Shown one piece after another: positions 8,675-16,919 of a DNA stretch of 64,000 nt. Made by a program: the position numbers and the translations under genes. Source of the stretch: CAZMGY01 sp964565945 [NCBI: uncultured bacterium]. GTDB taxonomy: Bacteria; GCA-001730085. The stretch spans positions 1 through 64,000 of the forward strand of contig CAZMGY010000011.1 in NCBI GenBank assembly GCA_964565945.1, given 5' to 3'. Below the pieces are notes generated by a model. The model searched no databases. It saw only the letters and a list, made by a program, of their open reading frames with translations, and was not told the DNA's origin. Position 1 is the first letter of the stretch. Every line of letters starts with the position of its first letter.

Positions 8675-9191
8675 TTGCACTTTTGGTAACTTTTCCCCTT
8701 GTTGCCTGGCAGCAAAATGTTATCAAACATTTGCAAGAGGAAGACTCAGAGTCTGCGTTATCAATAAAAAAAACAGGTCGAAAATGCGACAGGTTTTGAA
8801 ATTGGCATGGGACTCACCATGGTTGTGCAAAATGTATGGGGTGTCAATAGACTAGATTTATGTTAGCACTGATTCACTGTACATTTTGTCTTGATTTTAA
8901 GCAGTATGTGTCCGCTGTTTGGGTGCATAGTAGGGTCTTGAGGTGAAGTTTTCCAGAGATCTTGCTTATAAATCACATAAAAAGACTTTATCCTAATATG
9001 TCCTAAGCGAAGCCTGTTAAGGGTTTTCGTGTGATAAGAGTTCTCGTTTTTTGTGTGCTTCGATCGTAAATATAGTTAAATTGACGAGCTTATTAGGGTG
9101 TGTTTCAAAAAAAAACGATTTGGGTTTGGGAATAAATGATGTAAAATAGAAACTGGTTTTAGGGAATCTGTCACAATAAGGAAGAGATTTT
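8675..9191. other. 517-bp gap with possible gene debris
   Basis: No complete gene is visible. A frame around 8777-8866 reads ENATGFEIGMGLTMVVQNVW and ends at TAG. The GxGMGL part resembles the G2 box of histidine-kinase ATPases, but a stop just upstream (near an 8-A run) breaks it. Another frame at about 8670-8800 reads as a hydrophobic stretch but has no start. I treat the stretch as decayed coding sequence plus the promoter region of the next gene. Confidence 0.3.
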
Positions 9192-9986
9192 ATGATCAAG
9201 CGGTTGATACTTTTAGGTTTGTTGTTGAACTTTGTGGGCATTTCTGGCTTGCAGGCTCGTTTGATTAAACAAGATATCAATTACAAAGTGGAAGGCACCT
9301 CTTTTAAAGGCTATTTGGTTTACGACAATGCGTTTAAAAATCAGCGACCTGGTATTTTAGTTGTGCATGAGTGGTGGGGGCACAACGCTTATGCGCGTAA
9401 GCGTGCGGAGATGATGGCGCAGCTGGGTTATGTTGCCTTAGCTGTTGATATGTATGGCAACGGTCGGCAAGCTAGCCATCCTAAAGATGCAGGTAAATTT
9501 GCTTCGGCGGTGATGGAGAATTTACCAGAAGCTACTAAGCGTTTTCAAGCGGCTATGGATATTCTTAAAGCCAACACTTTCACCAATAGTCGGAAGATTG
9601 GTGCTATTGGGTATTGCTTCGGGGGGGGTGTGGTGTTACATATGGCACGTTTAGGTTTGCCTCTTAAAGGTGTGGTGAGTTTTCACGGAAGTTTGGGAAC
9701 AGCTATTCCAACTCAAAAAGGCCAAGTCAAAGCTCGCATTTTGGTGTGTAATGGAGCGGCTGATCCATTTGTGTCATCTGAAGCAATTAAATCTTTTAAA
9801 CAAGAAATGAGAGATGCCGATGTTGATTTTCGTTTTATCAACTACGATGGCGCTACTCATAGTTTCACCCAACCTCAGGCCGATGAGTTAGGCCGAAAGT
9901 TTGGTTTGCCACTTGCCTATAACGCTCAGGCCGATCGCGAGTCTTGGCAAGAAATGCAAGCCTTTTTTAAGAAAGTTTTTGTTTAG
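9192..9986 (+). CDS. exported dienelactone hydrolase family protein
   Basis: 264 residues with a signal peptide of about 22 residues (ending LQA). The alpha/beta hydrolase core shows the dienelactone hydrolase triad: nucleophile Cys in GYCFGG (about 144-149), Asp in the AADPF stretch (about 195) and His in GATHSF (about 223). The conserved VVHEWWG near residue 55 is also typical. Cytoplasmic relatives open dienelactone rings in chlorocatechol breakdown, while exported ones are common in genomes without that pathway and their substrate is unknown. AAGGAAGAG sits a few bases upstream of the ATG. A run of eight G at 9621-9628 encodes the glycines after the nucleophile. It stands alone. Confidence 0.85.
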   Translation: MIKRLILLGLLLNFVGISGLQARLIKQDINYKVEGTSFKGYLVYDNAFKNQRPGILVVHEWWGHNAYARKRAEMMAQLGYVALAVDMYGNGRQASHPKDAGKFASAVMENLPEATKRFQAAMDILKANTFTNSRKIGAIGYCFGGGVVLHMARLGLPLKGVVSFHGSLGTAIPTQKGQVKARILVCNGAADPFVSSEAIKSFKQEMRDADVDFRFINYDGATHSFTQPQADELGRKFGLPLAYNAQADRESWQEMQAFFKKVFV

Positions 9987-10050
9987 AAAAAGCTGTCTAA
10001 AGCTTTACTGGCTTGTCCTAAGGCCTTTTGTTTGAGTTGTTCCTTGGCTT
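9983..10050 (-). pseudogene. possible C-terminal gene fragment
   Basis: On the minus strand a frame reads AKEQLKQKALGQASKALDSF and then stops at 9983-9985, overlapping the last bases of the hydrolase gene. A stop codon precedes the piece. It has the look of a real amphipathic C-terminus of an envelope protein, but it is too short to identify. Confidence 0.25.
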
Positions 10051-10169
10051 TTTAAAAAGAGACGGGGCTTCGGAAGATTTGTTATCAAGATTCTGTAAAG
10101 ATAATAAGTTGCTATTTTGACAAAAGAATGCATTAACCTTATCAATCAAGTAAGTTATTTTTTCTTTGT

Positions 10170-10781
10170 TTATGTAAGATATGATCCAGTATAGCATGTT
10201 TGAGATGGATAGCACCAACAGGAGGTGAGATGGTCGTTAACCAGACCAACAGCTTGCATATAGGCATACATAATGGTTGATCCGACAAAAGACATGCCGC
10301 GCTTTTTAAGGTCTTTGGATAATGCGTCGCTGTGGGTGGGGGAAACGGGGAGTTCCTCGAAGCTTTGCCAGTGATTTTGGATGGGCTGATAGTTCACAAA
10401 GCTCCACAGGTAGCTGTCGAATGAACCAAATTCTTGCTGAACGGCTATAAAGATCCTCGCATTGGTGCGCGTGGCTCTGATTTTGAGACGGTTGCGAATA
10501 ATATTTGGATTAAGACACAAGTCTTCGAGTTCTTGATTGGACATGCCTGCAACGCAATGAACATCAAAGCCATGAAAGGCTTTGCGATAACCGGCTCTTT
10601 TTTTAAGAACGGTTTCCCAACTTAAACCCGCTTGAGCTCCCTCGAGAATAAGCATCTCAAAGAGCAGTCGATCATCGTGCACGGGGATGCCCCATTCGTG
10701 ATCATGATAATCGGCATAAAATTGCTGATTCGGTTTATTGCCAAAACAGCGAACAGATTGGATTGGTGATACATACTTCAT
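10170..10781 (-). CDS. tag: DNA-3-methyladenine glycosylase I
   Basis: 203 residues. The start contains RCFGNK (zinc Cys), then the YADYHDHEWG block near residues 23-32 that is diagnostic of Tag. The helix LLFEMLILEGAQAGLSWETVL follows, read here in parts, and near the end VGLVNDH with a following Cys supplies the other zinc ligands. Tag removes 3-methyladenine from alkylated DNA as the first step of base excision repair in the cytoplasm. The length is slightly above the usual 187-195 because of a short extra C-terminal tail. It is transcribed toward the hydrolase gene and has no operon partner. Confidence 0.93.
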   Translation of the reverse strand: MKYVSPIQSVRCFGNKPNQQFYADYHDHEWGIPVHDDRLLFEMLILEGAQAGLSWETVLKKRAGYRKAFHGFDVHCVAGMSNQELEDLCLNPNIIRNRLKIRATRTNARIFIAVQQEFGSFDSYLWSFVNYQPIQNHWQSFEELPVSPTHSDALSKDLKKRGMSFVGSTIMYAYMQAVGLVNDHLTSCWCYPSQTCYTGSYLT

Positions 10782-10854
10782 AAACTTAGGTTAGCTAGGG
10801 TGGGTGGACTTGTCAATAGATCTCAAATAAGAAGGATCTTAAAGAGCCAGATAG

Positions 10855-10863
10855 TGGTAAAAT
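10855..10863 (+). promoter_or_regulatory. extended -10 element upstream of an alcohol dehydrogenase fossil
   Basis: TGGTAAAAT matches the TGnTAnAAT pattern seen at other promoters in this window. It lies just before the dehydrogenase fossil, so it may be a relic promoter. Confidence 0.3.
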
Positions 10864-10879
10864 AGCCCTGTTTCGTTAA

Positions 10880-11044
10880 GCGTACAGATGTTCTCCTTTG
10901 TGTCATTGGAATGTAGGACTAGGTCAAAAGGTGGACATCGTGGGTCTCGGAGGTTTAGGCCACATTGCCGAAAAATTTTCCATTGGGGAGAAGGGCTTTA
11001 TTGCGGTAATCCAAGATAGCGAAGGCAGGACGTATTGCTACTGA
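10880..11044 (+). pseudogene. fragment of a zinc-dependent alcohol dehydrogenase (YahK/Adh type)
   Basis: Frame 10880-11044 reads YRCSPLCHWNVGLGQKV, then DIVGLGGLGHIAEKF, and soon reaches TGA. This matches the middle of NADP-dependent alcohol dehydrogenases, where TYSPLRHWNVG leads into the Rossmann motif VGLGGLGHMAVKF. There is no start codon, the catalytic domain is missing on both sides and the frame degenerates after the glycine motif. It is a clear gene fossil in the 433-bp gap between tag and the iron transporter. Confidence 0.75.
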
Positions 11045-11130
11045 ACAGTATGCAATAATCGGCTGTTTGGGGCATTTAAAGCTTAAGTTTTAGTACCTTT
11101 TATCAAGAATGTGCTTGTTAATAGAATTAT

Positions 11131-11149
11131 CTTGAAAATGAATTTCAAG
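11131..11149. promoter_or_regulatory. Fur-like operator palindrome of the iron ABC transporter
   Basis: CTTGAAA and TTTCAAG are perfect 7-bp arms around ATGAA. The inner TGAAAAT-G-AATTTCA (11133-11147) differs from the 7-1-7 Fur consensus at only three of 14 positions. It covers the -35 and spacer of the promoter at 11132-11160. Its core is shared with the operator at 2466-2488. Confidence 0.7.
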
Positions 11150-11160
11150 TTCTGTATAGT
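11132..11160 (+). promoter_or_regulatory. promoter of the ferric-iron ABC transporter operon
   Basis: TTGAAA (11132-11137) and TATAGT (11155-11160) are spaced by 17 bp, about 55 bp before the first gene. The -35 is part of the operator palindrome. Confidence 0.65.
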
Positions 11161-11217
11161 GGATTTATTTTTTAGGATAAATCCTTGTGGATTAAATGAA
11201 GTAAAGGAGGGGATATG

Positions 11218-12201
11218 ATGCGGTTAGGACAGAGGCTCTTGGTGTGTATGGTATTGGTGAGTTCATGGGCGCATGCGGAGGAATTGACGATTTATTCGGG
11301 ACGTTCCGAAAAATTAGTGGGGCCCATTCTTAAGCAATTTGAAGAAGAAACGGGAGTGAAGTTAAATATTCGTTATGGCAAAACGCCTCAACTTGCAGCA
11401 GCCATTATCGAAGAAGGACGTCGTTCCCCAGCCGATATTTTTTATGCCCAAGATGGGGGTGCTTTAGGTGCTCTGGCCGAAGAATCTTTGCTAACAGCGA
11501 TTAGTGATAATCTGATTGGTCAAGTCGATGTACGTTTTGTTTCTCCAACGGGCAGCTGGATTGGCATCACTGGACGTGCTCGCACGGTCGATTACAACAC
11601 TGAGGCTGTCAATCTCGATGAGTTACCCAATTCGATTTGGGGGTTTTTGGACAAACGTTGGTCACAAGGAAGGATTGGTTGGGCCCCTTTGAATAGTTCG
11701 TTTCAATCTTTTGTGGCGGCTCTTTTGGTGACGCAGGGCGAAGAGCGCACGCGTTTATGGTTGCGTGGAATTCTAGCCAATCAGCCACAAGTTTATCCTA
11801 AAAACACACCAATTGTGGCGGCTTTAGGGCGGGGAGAAATTGAAGTTGGTTTTGTGAATAATTACTATTTGCATCGCTTTTTGGCCAAAAACCCTAACTT
11901 TCCAGTGGCTCATCACTACACCAAAGGAGACGCTGGTTCGATGATTAACATTGCTGGGATGGGAATTCTACGTTCGTCGAACAAAACAGAGTTGGCGGAA
12001 AAGTTGATTCAATATTTGCTATCGGCCAAAGCCCAAACTTATTTTGCCGAAAATACCTTTGAATATCCCTTAGTGAAAGGTGTGAATGTGCAAGGTCCTC
12101 AGAAAACATTGCAAGATGTGCCAGCACCTGATTTGGATTTGAGTAACTTGAAACGTATTCGCGAAGCGGTTCGAATTCTCAAAGACGAAAGGGTGCTCTA
12201 G
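11218..12201 (+). CDS. fbpA: ferric-iron ABC transporter, periplasmic substrate-binding protein
   Basis: About 327 residues with a signal peptide of some 20 residues (ending AHAEE). The mature start ELTIYSGRSEKLVGP and the YFAQDGGALGAL-like stretch (here DIFYAQDGGAL, about 80) are typical of the FbpA/AfuA/SfuA class that captures Fe(III) in the periplasm. Later GWAPLNSSFQSF, a region with paired tyrosines (NNYYLHRF) and an AGMGIL stretch also fit, the tyrosines being likely iron ligands. Two in-frame ATGs exist; 11218 has the better 7-bp spacing to AGGAGG at 11205-11210, and 11215 is the alternative. It is the first gene of a three-gene operon (permease 5 bp downstream) behind a Fur-like operator. 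Confidence 0.9.
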   Translation: MRLGQRLLVCMVLVSSWAHAEELTIYSGRSEKLVGPILKQFEEETGVKLNIRYGKTPQLAAAIIEEGRRSPADIFYAQDGGALGALAEESLLTAISDNLIGQVDVRFVSPTGSWIGITGRARTVDYNTEAVNLDELPNSIWGFLDKRWSQGRIGWAPLNSSFQSFVAALLVTQGEERTRLWLRGILANQPQVYPKNTPIVAALGRGEIEVGFVNNYYLHRFLAKNPNFPVAHHYTKGDAGSMINIAGMGILRSSNKTELAEKLIQYLLSAKAQTYFAENTFEYPLVKGVNVQGPQKTLQDVPAPDLDLSNLKRIREAVRILKDERVL

Positions 12202-12206
12202 ATTTT

Positions 12207-13745
12207 ATGATTCAGCGTTGCTATGGGGGCTTGTTGAGCTTTATCCTGCTTTTGCCATTGGTCTATGTGGCGATCCATGTCTATCAATTTGGTTGGCAGT
12301 GGGGCGATTTTTTAGGGCAGCCAGATTTATGGCGAGCTGTCCAAGGATCGGTGGTTTTGGTGTTTGCAGTGGTATTACTGTCGTGTGTTTTGGCTTTGCC
12401 AGCGGCTCTCTTGCTCGAAAAAACCGATCTGCCTTGGAGATCTTTTTGGAATATGTGCTTTGTGTTGCCAATGGCAATACCTAGTTTTGCTGGGAGCTTT
12501 GCTTTGATTTCAGCCTTAGGCCCTAAGGGAAGCTTGGTGGCCAACTTACTGAAGCTGGAGTCCCTACCCTCGATTTATGGGCTTCCAGGAGCCGTTCTAG
12601 GAATTTCTTTGTTTACGTTTCCTTATATTTTTTTAGCGGCTCAGGTGGCTTTACGGTCAATGAGTCCTAACCTTGATGAGGTCGCGTTAACGATGGGGGT
12701 GAAACGCCGTTATTTGGTGTTACGCCTATGGTTGCCTTATCTTAAAAAACCTGTGCTCGCGGGGGTTCTTCTGGTTGGATTTTATGCCTTGAGTGATTTT
12801 GGAACACCGACGTTGATGCGTTATACCAGTTTAACGCAAGAGATTTATTTAGCTTACAGTGCTTATTTTGACCGGCAATACGCGGCTGTTCTTAATGTTA
12901 TTTTGGTTGGGATTGCTTTGGTGTTTCTCTGGTTCGAACGGCGTTACCGAGGTCGAACACAACATTTGGAATGTGATCGCGATATGCGCAGAAAGGCCTA
13001 TCGTATTTCGTTAGGGCGTTACCGATATTTGGCGTGGCTGTGGTGTGGCCTGGTGGTGATGCTTTCTTTAGTGATTCCAGTGGGTGTGATGCTGTATTGG
13101 TTAAGTCAGGGGGTGGAGCGCGTATGTGTTTTGAGTGTGTTGCAGCGTTTATTGCCTTCGATGGGTGTGGCCGCTGGTGTGGCTTGTTTGATTACGTGTG
13201 TGATGTATCCAGTCGCCTATTGGGTTCAGCGTAAAGACGGTTACTGGAAACATGTGGAGGGATGCGTTTATGTGGGGTCAGCCATTCCAGGTTTGGTGAT
13301 TGCTTTGGCACTTATTTTTTTAAGCCGTTTTTTGCCAGCCTCCTTCTATCAGTCGTATGGCCTTTTGCTGGTGGGTTATTTGATTTTGTTTGGCGTAAAA
13401 AGCTTTGTGGTGTTGCGTTCGGCGGTGGCTGAAGTTTCAGTGCGCTTGGAAGAAGCGGCGCGCACGCTTGGTGTTAATGAATGGGGCGCTTTTAAGTATG
13501 TGACCTTTCCTTTGACCCGAACAGCTTTGGGAGCATCGTTTATTTTGATTTTTGTGGCGGTGATCAAAGAGTTACCGATCACCTTGTTGTTGGCACCGAT
13601 GGGCTATCAAAGTTTAGCCACCCATATATGGATGAGCACGGAAGAAGCTTTTTTTGCCGAAGCTGCTTTGTCATCTTTGCTCTTGCTCGGGATGGCTGGA
13701 TTGGCTATGATGATGATTTTAAGACAACAAAAGAGGACAGCATGA
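12207..13745 (+). CDS. fbpB: ferric-iron ABC transporter, fused permease
   Basis: 512 residues with about twelve membrane segments forming two fused permease halves, as in FbpB/SfuB. Each half carries the EAA loop that docks on the ATPase: EVALTMGVKRRYLVLRLWLP in the first half (about residue 160) and EAARTLGVNEWGAFKYVTFP in the second (about 415). It forms the inner-membrane channel for iron delivered by the binding protein. It starts 5 bp after the binding-protein gene and its stop overlaps the start of the ATPase gene (ATGA), so the three proteins are co-translated. Confidence 0.92.
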   Translation: MIQRCYGGLLSFILLLPLVYVAIHVYQFGWQWGDFLGQPDLWRAVQGSVVLVFAVVLLSCVLALPAALLLEKTDLPWRSFWNMCFVLPMAIPSFAGSFALISALGPKGSLVANLLKLESLPSIYGLPGAVLGISLFTFPYIFLAAQVALRSMSPNLDEVALTMGVKRRYLVLRLWLPYLKKPVLAGVLLVGFYALSDFGTPTLMRYTSLTQEIYLAYSAYFDRQYAAVLNVILVGIALVFLWFERRYRGRTQHLECDRDMRRKAYRISLGRYRYLAWLWCGLVVMLSLVIPVGVMLYWLSQGVERVCVLSVLQRLLPSMGVAAGVACLITCVMYPVAYWVQRKDGYWKHVEGCVYVGSAIPGLVIALALIFLSRFLPASFYQSYGLLLVGYLILFGVKSFVVLRSAVAEVSVRLEEAARTLGVNEWGAFKYVTFPLTRTALGASFILIFVAVIKELPITLLLAPMGYQSLATHIWMSTEEAFFAEAALSSLLLLGMAGLAMMMILRQQKRTA

Positions 13746-14389
13746 GTTCTTATTTAAACGTAAGTTCACTTCAAATCACTTACTCGTCGGGGTGTTGTGT
13801 AGGACCCTATGCCTTTGAGGTGGTGCAAGGAGAGCTCGTGGCTGTGGTTGGTCCGAGTGGGGCAGGTAAGACCACTTTGTTGCGTATCTTGGCTGGGTTG
13901 GTTCAACCCGATCATGGTCAGGTTATTTTGGATCAAAATGTCTTGAGTGATGATAAAACTTTTTTGCCACCGAATAAGCGCCGGGTTGGTTTGGTGTTTC
14001 AAGATTACGTCCTGTTTCCGCATTTAACTGTCGAACAAAATATTGCCTTTGCCTTTAAAGTGATTGGACAGCCTTTTTCAGCCGAAGAGATAGAGATGCG
14101 ACTCCACAAGGTGCGACTTAAGGGCATGCTAAAGCGCTACCCTCACGAATTATCGGGAGGGCAGCAACAACGTGTTGCCTTGATTCGGGCTTTAGCTGCT
14201 GAACCAAAACTCCTCTTGATGGATGAGCCTTTTGCCAGTCTTGATGCCCAACTGCGAGATGATGTGATTCTCGAAACAATGGACACCTTACGTCAGTTGA
14301 AAATGACGAGCCTGATTGTGACCCATAATCCCCAGGAGCTTGAAGCTCATGTGGATCGCGTTTTAGATCTCAGTTGTGAAAACTTTTAG
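13742..14389 (+). CDS. fbpC: ferric-iron ABC transporter, ATP-binding protein (short form)
   Basis: 215 residues. Walker A GPSGAGKTT is at 37-45, the Q-loop follows in VFQDYVLFPHLT, the ABC signature LSGGQQQR is at 137-144, Walker B with the catalytic Glu is LLLMDEP and the switch His is in VTHNPQE. It powers iron import through the permease. It ends right after the nucleotide-binding domain, so the C-terminal TOBE-type regulatory domain of the roughly 350-residue FbpC proteins is absent. The start ATG 13742 overlaps the permease stop; an upstream in-frame start at 13628 would lie deep inside the permease gene and is rejected. Confidence 0.9.
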   Translation: MSSYLNVSSLQITYSSGCCVGPYAFEVVQGELVAVVGPSGAGKTTLLRILAGLVQPDHGQVILDQNVLSDDKTFLPPNKRRVGLVFQDYVLFPHLTVEQNIAFAFKVIGQPFSAEEIEMRLHKVRLKGMLKRYPHELSGGQQQRVALIRALAAEPKLLLMDEPFASLDAQLRDDVILETMDTLRQLKMTSLIVTHNPQELEAHVDRVLDLSCENF

Positions 14390-14591
14390 GGCTGTTAGGC
14401 GAATTGTGAAATATTTTTGCCACAATCATATCTTTTAGTTCTTTGGGACTTGTATTGGTTATGAGGTATAGCAGCCTTATTTTTGGGCGCGTTGCTTATT
14501 TTTGAGCTTTCTGAATGCCATGAGCCTCCACTAAGTGGCTGATCCTTTGATTATGCGATACAATAAGACCTTTTGAGTTAAAGGAGGGCTT

Positions 14592-15587
14592 ATGGATCGC
14601 TTAGCAAGTGTGCAGCGTCTTGCCGATGAAGAACCTTATGAAGTCCCCTTGCGGCCTCAATGTCTTGACGACTTTCTCGGTCAGGAGACGGTTAAAGAAC
14701 AATTACAGTTGTTCATTGATGCGGCACGTTTGCGCGAGGAGCCTCTAGATCATGTGCTGTTGTCGGGTCCTCCAGGTTTGGGCAAAACCACCTTGTCGCA
14801 TATTATTGCCAAAGAGATGGGGGTTCAGTTACATTTGGTTTCGGGACCTCTGCTTGAACGTCCCGCCAATTTGGTTGGCTTATTAACTAACTTGAACAAG
14901 CATGATGTGCTGTTTATCGATGAAATCCATCGTATTAATCCGATGGTCGAAGAATACCTATACCCTGCCATGGAAGATTTTGCGATTGATATCATTGTTG
15001 ATAAGGGGCCGAATGCTCGTGCGTTGCACCTGAATTTATCTCCGTTCACGTTGATTGGGGCCACCACACGCAGTGGCTTACTGACATCGCCTTTACGTTC
15101 GCGTTTTGGGGTGATTTCCCGTTTGGATTTTTACAAGCCCGAGGAGCTTGGGCATATTGTGTTGCGTTCGGCGGGCATATTGAATATTCCGATCGATGAT
15201 GATGGGGCGATGGAGATTGCCCGTCGTTCGCGAGGGACAGCCCGGATTGCCAATCGTTTGCTGCGTCGTGTGCGCGATTATGCTCAGGTGCGCGGTAATG
15301 GCCAAGTGACTTTACTGATTGCTCAGCAAGCGGCTAGCATGCTTAATATCGATCATCATGGTTTGGATGATATGGACAAATTGATTTTAGGGGCTTTGAT
15401 TAATAAGTTTGATGGAGGACCAGTGGGGATTAATACCTTATCGGTGGTTGTGGGCGAAGAAGTTGATACGCTTGAACATGTGTATGAACCCTATTTGATT
15501 ATGCAAGGTTTTATTAAGCGCACACCGAGTGGTCGCAAAGCCACAGCTTTGGCTTATGATGCTTTGGGTATTAAGGTGCGTTTATGA
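14592..15587 (+). CDS. ruvB: Holliday junction branch migration helicase RuvB
   Basis: 331 residues, normal length. The N-terminal [12 protein letters not shown] motif is followed by Walker [10 protein letters not shown] (59-67), Walker B LFIDEIHR, the sensor-1 region [18 protein letters not shown] and a sensor-2 arginine region ([15 protein letters not shown]). The C-terminal winged helix ends with [12 protein letters not shown]. RuvB is the ring motor that works with RuvA and RuvC in recombination repair; neither partner is nearby. AAAGGAGG lies just upstream of the ATG. The next gene overlaps by ATGA. Confidence 0.97.
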   Translation: MDRLASVQRLADEEPYEVPLRPQCLDDFLGQETVKEQLQLFIDAARLREEPLDHVLLSGPPGLGKTTLSHIIAKEMGVQLHLVSGPLLERPANLVGLLTNLNKHDVLFIDEIHRINPMVEEYLYPAMEDFAIDIIVDKGPNARALHLNLSPFTLIGATTRSGLLTSPLRSRFGVISRLDFYKPEELGHIVLRSAGILNIPIDDDGAMEIARRSRGTARIANRLLRRVRDYAQVRGNGQVTLLIAQQAASMLNIDHHGLDDMDKLILGALINKFDGGPVGINTLSVVVGEEVDTLEHVYEPYLIMQGFIKRTPSGRKATALAYDALGIKVRL

Positions 15588-16075
15588 AACGCCACATCAT
15601 TATGGATGGCTACAATGTGATGCACCGTTGGGCGAATGAACGCTTTATGTTACTGTCTGCTGGTCTCGAACAGAAACGCGATGCCTTTGTGAAGCAATTG
15701 CAGGATTATCAGGACTTGCAAGGCGAAGAACTCACGATTGTGTTTGATGGTTATTCGGGGCGTGACAAGGGTTCGAGTGTTAAGAGGGGGCAAACGAAAG
15801 CTTCGCCACGGCAGGTGAAAGTGCTTTTCTCGAAAACTAAGCAAAGCGCTGATACGGTGATTGAGGCGATGGTGGCTCAAGATAAGCACCCGCAAAGCTT
15901 GCTTGTGGTGACAGCCGATCGACAAATCGCTCAATTGGTGCGAGGATATGGGGCGCAGGTGTGGAGTCCTGAATTTTTAGAACAAGATTTGAAACAGGTG
16001 TTAGCAAGTATGCGTAAGGATTTAGACTTTCAAGTGCTTAAACCCAAAGGATGGCGAGTGGAGGATCGATTATGA
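15584..16075 (+). CDS. YacP-like NYN-domain protein, probable RNase
   Basis: 163 residues. The N-terminus [13 protein letters not shown] carries the conserved first Asp and Asn of the NYN/PIN-like fold, and further acidic positions occur at VFDGYSG (about 52) and [12 protein letters not shown] (about 105). YacP/Rae1 of Bacillus is a ribosome-associated endoribonuclease, and the same short single-domain architecture is present here. It overlaps the ruvB stop by ATGA and in turn overlaps the next gene by ATGA, so it sits inside a tightly coupled operon. The exact target is unknown. Confidence 0.8.
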   Translation: MKRHIIMDGYNVMHRWANERFMLLSAGLEQKRDAFVKQLQDYQDLQGEELTIVFDGYSGRDKGSSVKRGQTKASPRQVKVLFSKTKQSADTVIEAMVAQDKHPQSLLVVTADRQIAQLVRGYGAQVWSPEFLEQDLKQVLASMRKDLDFQVLKPKGWRVEDRL

Positions 16076-16854
16076 ATAAAATTTTTTATTTGCTCGTAAT
16101 CAATGTGATCGCTGTGCTTGGTTTGTTGTTTTATCTGAACGTTCAGGTGTACTTTAAGGTTAAATCAAATGAAACTCAAATGGGGTTTTCGCAAAAGGTG
16201 GTGCAAGAGGTGCAGCAGTCTAAAATCGTGCTTGAAGAAACCTTAATTAAACACAAAGGGGAAATTACCTTCAAAGAAAAGATGATCGATAAAGAAAAGG
16301 AAAAGTCGATTGAACTTTCGCGCAAACTTTCGGAAAAAGTGAATGAAACCCTTATATTGAAAGATGCGTTGCGTAAGAAAAAGACCATTGAAGAAATGTT
16401 TAACGAAGATCGTATAAAATTTAAAAAGGAGAAAAAAACTTTGCAAGCCGAAGTCGATCAGTTGAAAAAAGATAATAAGGGTCTTAAGGAGCGGATTGAG
16501 CAGCTGAAAAAAGCTCCAGTTTTGACTGGATTGAGCAGTCCGACCCAATTGTCGGGTGTAGGGGCCAGTATGGGGGCATCGGCGTCTAAAAAAACACTAA
16601 AAATCGAAAAACCTAAGCGAGATGCAGGTTTTGTTTTGAGCAAAAATCCCGACTATAACTTTGTGGTAGTTGCTCTGGGCTCCGAAGATGGTATATTTAT
16701 GGGACAGCGTTTGAATGTATTGAGGGAGGGGCAAATTATTGGCAAAGTTAGGGTTGAGAAGATTTTTGACAAAATGAGTTCAGCGGTGATTCTCCAAGAC
16801 ACCTTTCGTGACAAAAAAATCGCGCAGGGTGATAATGTTAGGGTTTTTCGCTAA
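16072..16854 (+). CDS. membrane-anchored coiled-coil protein with a small beta C-terminal domain
   Basis: 260 residues. One membrane segment near the N-terminus (about 5-27) is followed by a long lysine- and glutamate-rich coiled coil (about 40-150), then a Ser/Gly linker and a compact C-terminal domain of about 70 residues. That domain begins NPDYNFVVVALGSEDGIF and contains GQIIGKVRVEKIF, which resembles the beta-barrel modules of MreC- or FlgT-like proteins that project into the periplasm. I do not recognise a named family. ATG 16072 is chosen because GGAGG is at 16060-16064 and it overlaps the previous stop. A cell-envelope scaffolding role is a guess. Confidence 0.7.
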   Translation: MNKIFYLLVINVIAVLGLLFYLNVQVYFKVKSNETQMGFSQKVVQEVQQSKIVLEETLIKHKGEITFKEKMIDKEKEKSIELSRKLSEKVNETLILKDALRKKKTIEEMFNEDRIKFKKEKKTLQAEVDQLKKDNKGLKERIEQLKKAPVLTGLSSPTQLSGVGASMGASASKKTLKIEKPKRDAGFVLSKNPDYNFVVVALGSEDGIFMGQRLNVLREGQIIGKVRVEKIFDKMSSAVILQDTFRDKKIAQGDNVRVFR

Positions 16855-16856
16855 GT

Positions 16857-16886
16857 TTGACAAACTGAATTATCATATGCTATACA
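16857..16886 (+). promoter_or_regulatory. promoter of the ChaN/TraB-like gene
   Basis: TTGACA (16857-16862) and TATACA (16881-16886) are spaced 18 bp and preceded by an extended TGC. It lies 34 bp upstream of the start codon. Confidence 0.6.
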
Positions 16887-16919
16887 CATTCATTATCGTG
16901 AAAATGGGAGAATATTAAG

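Noticed and set aside
13628-13741. Upstream start for the iron ABC ATPase
   Set aside because: It would overlap the permease gene by over 100 bp; the ATGA overlap at 13742 with an AAGAGGA ribosome site gives the normal ATPase N-terminus.
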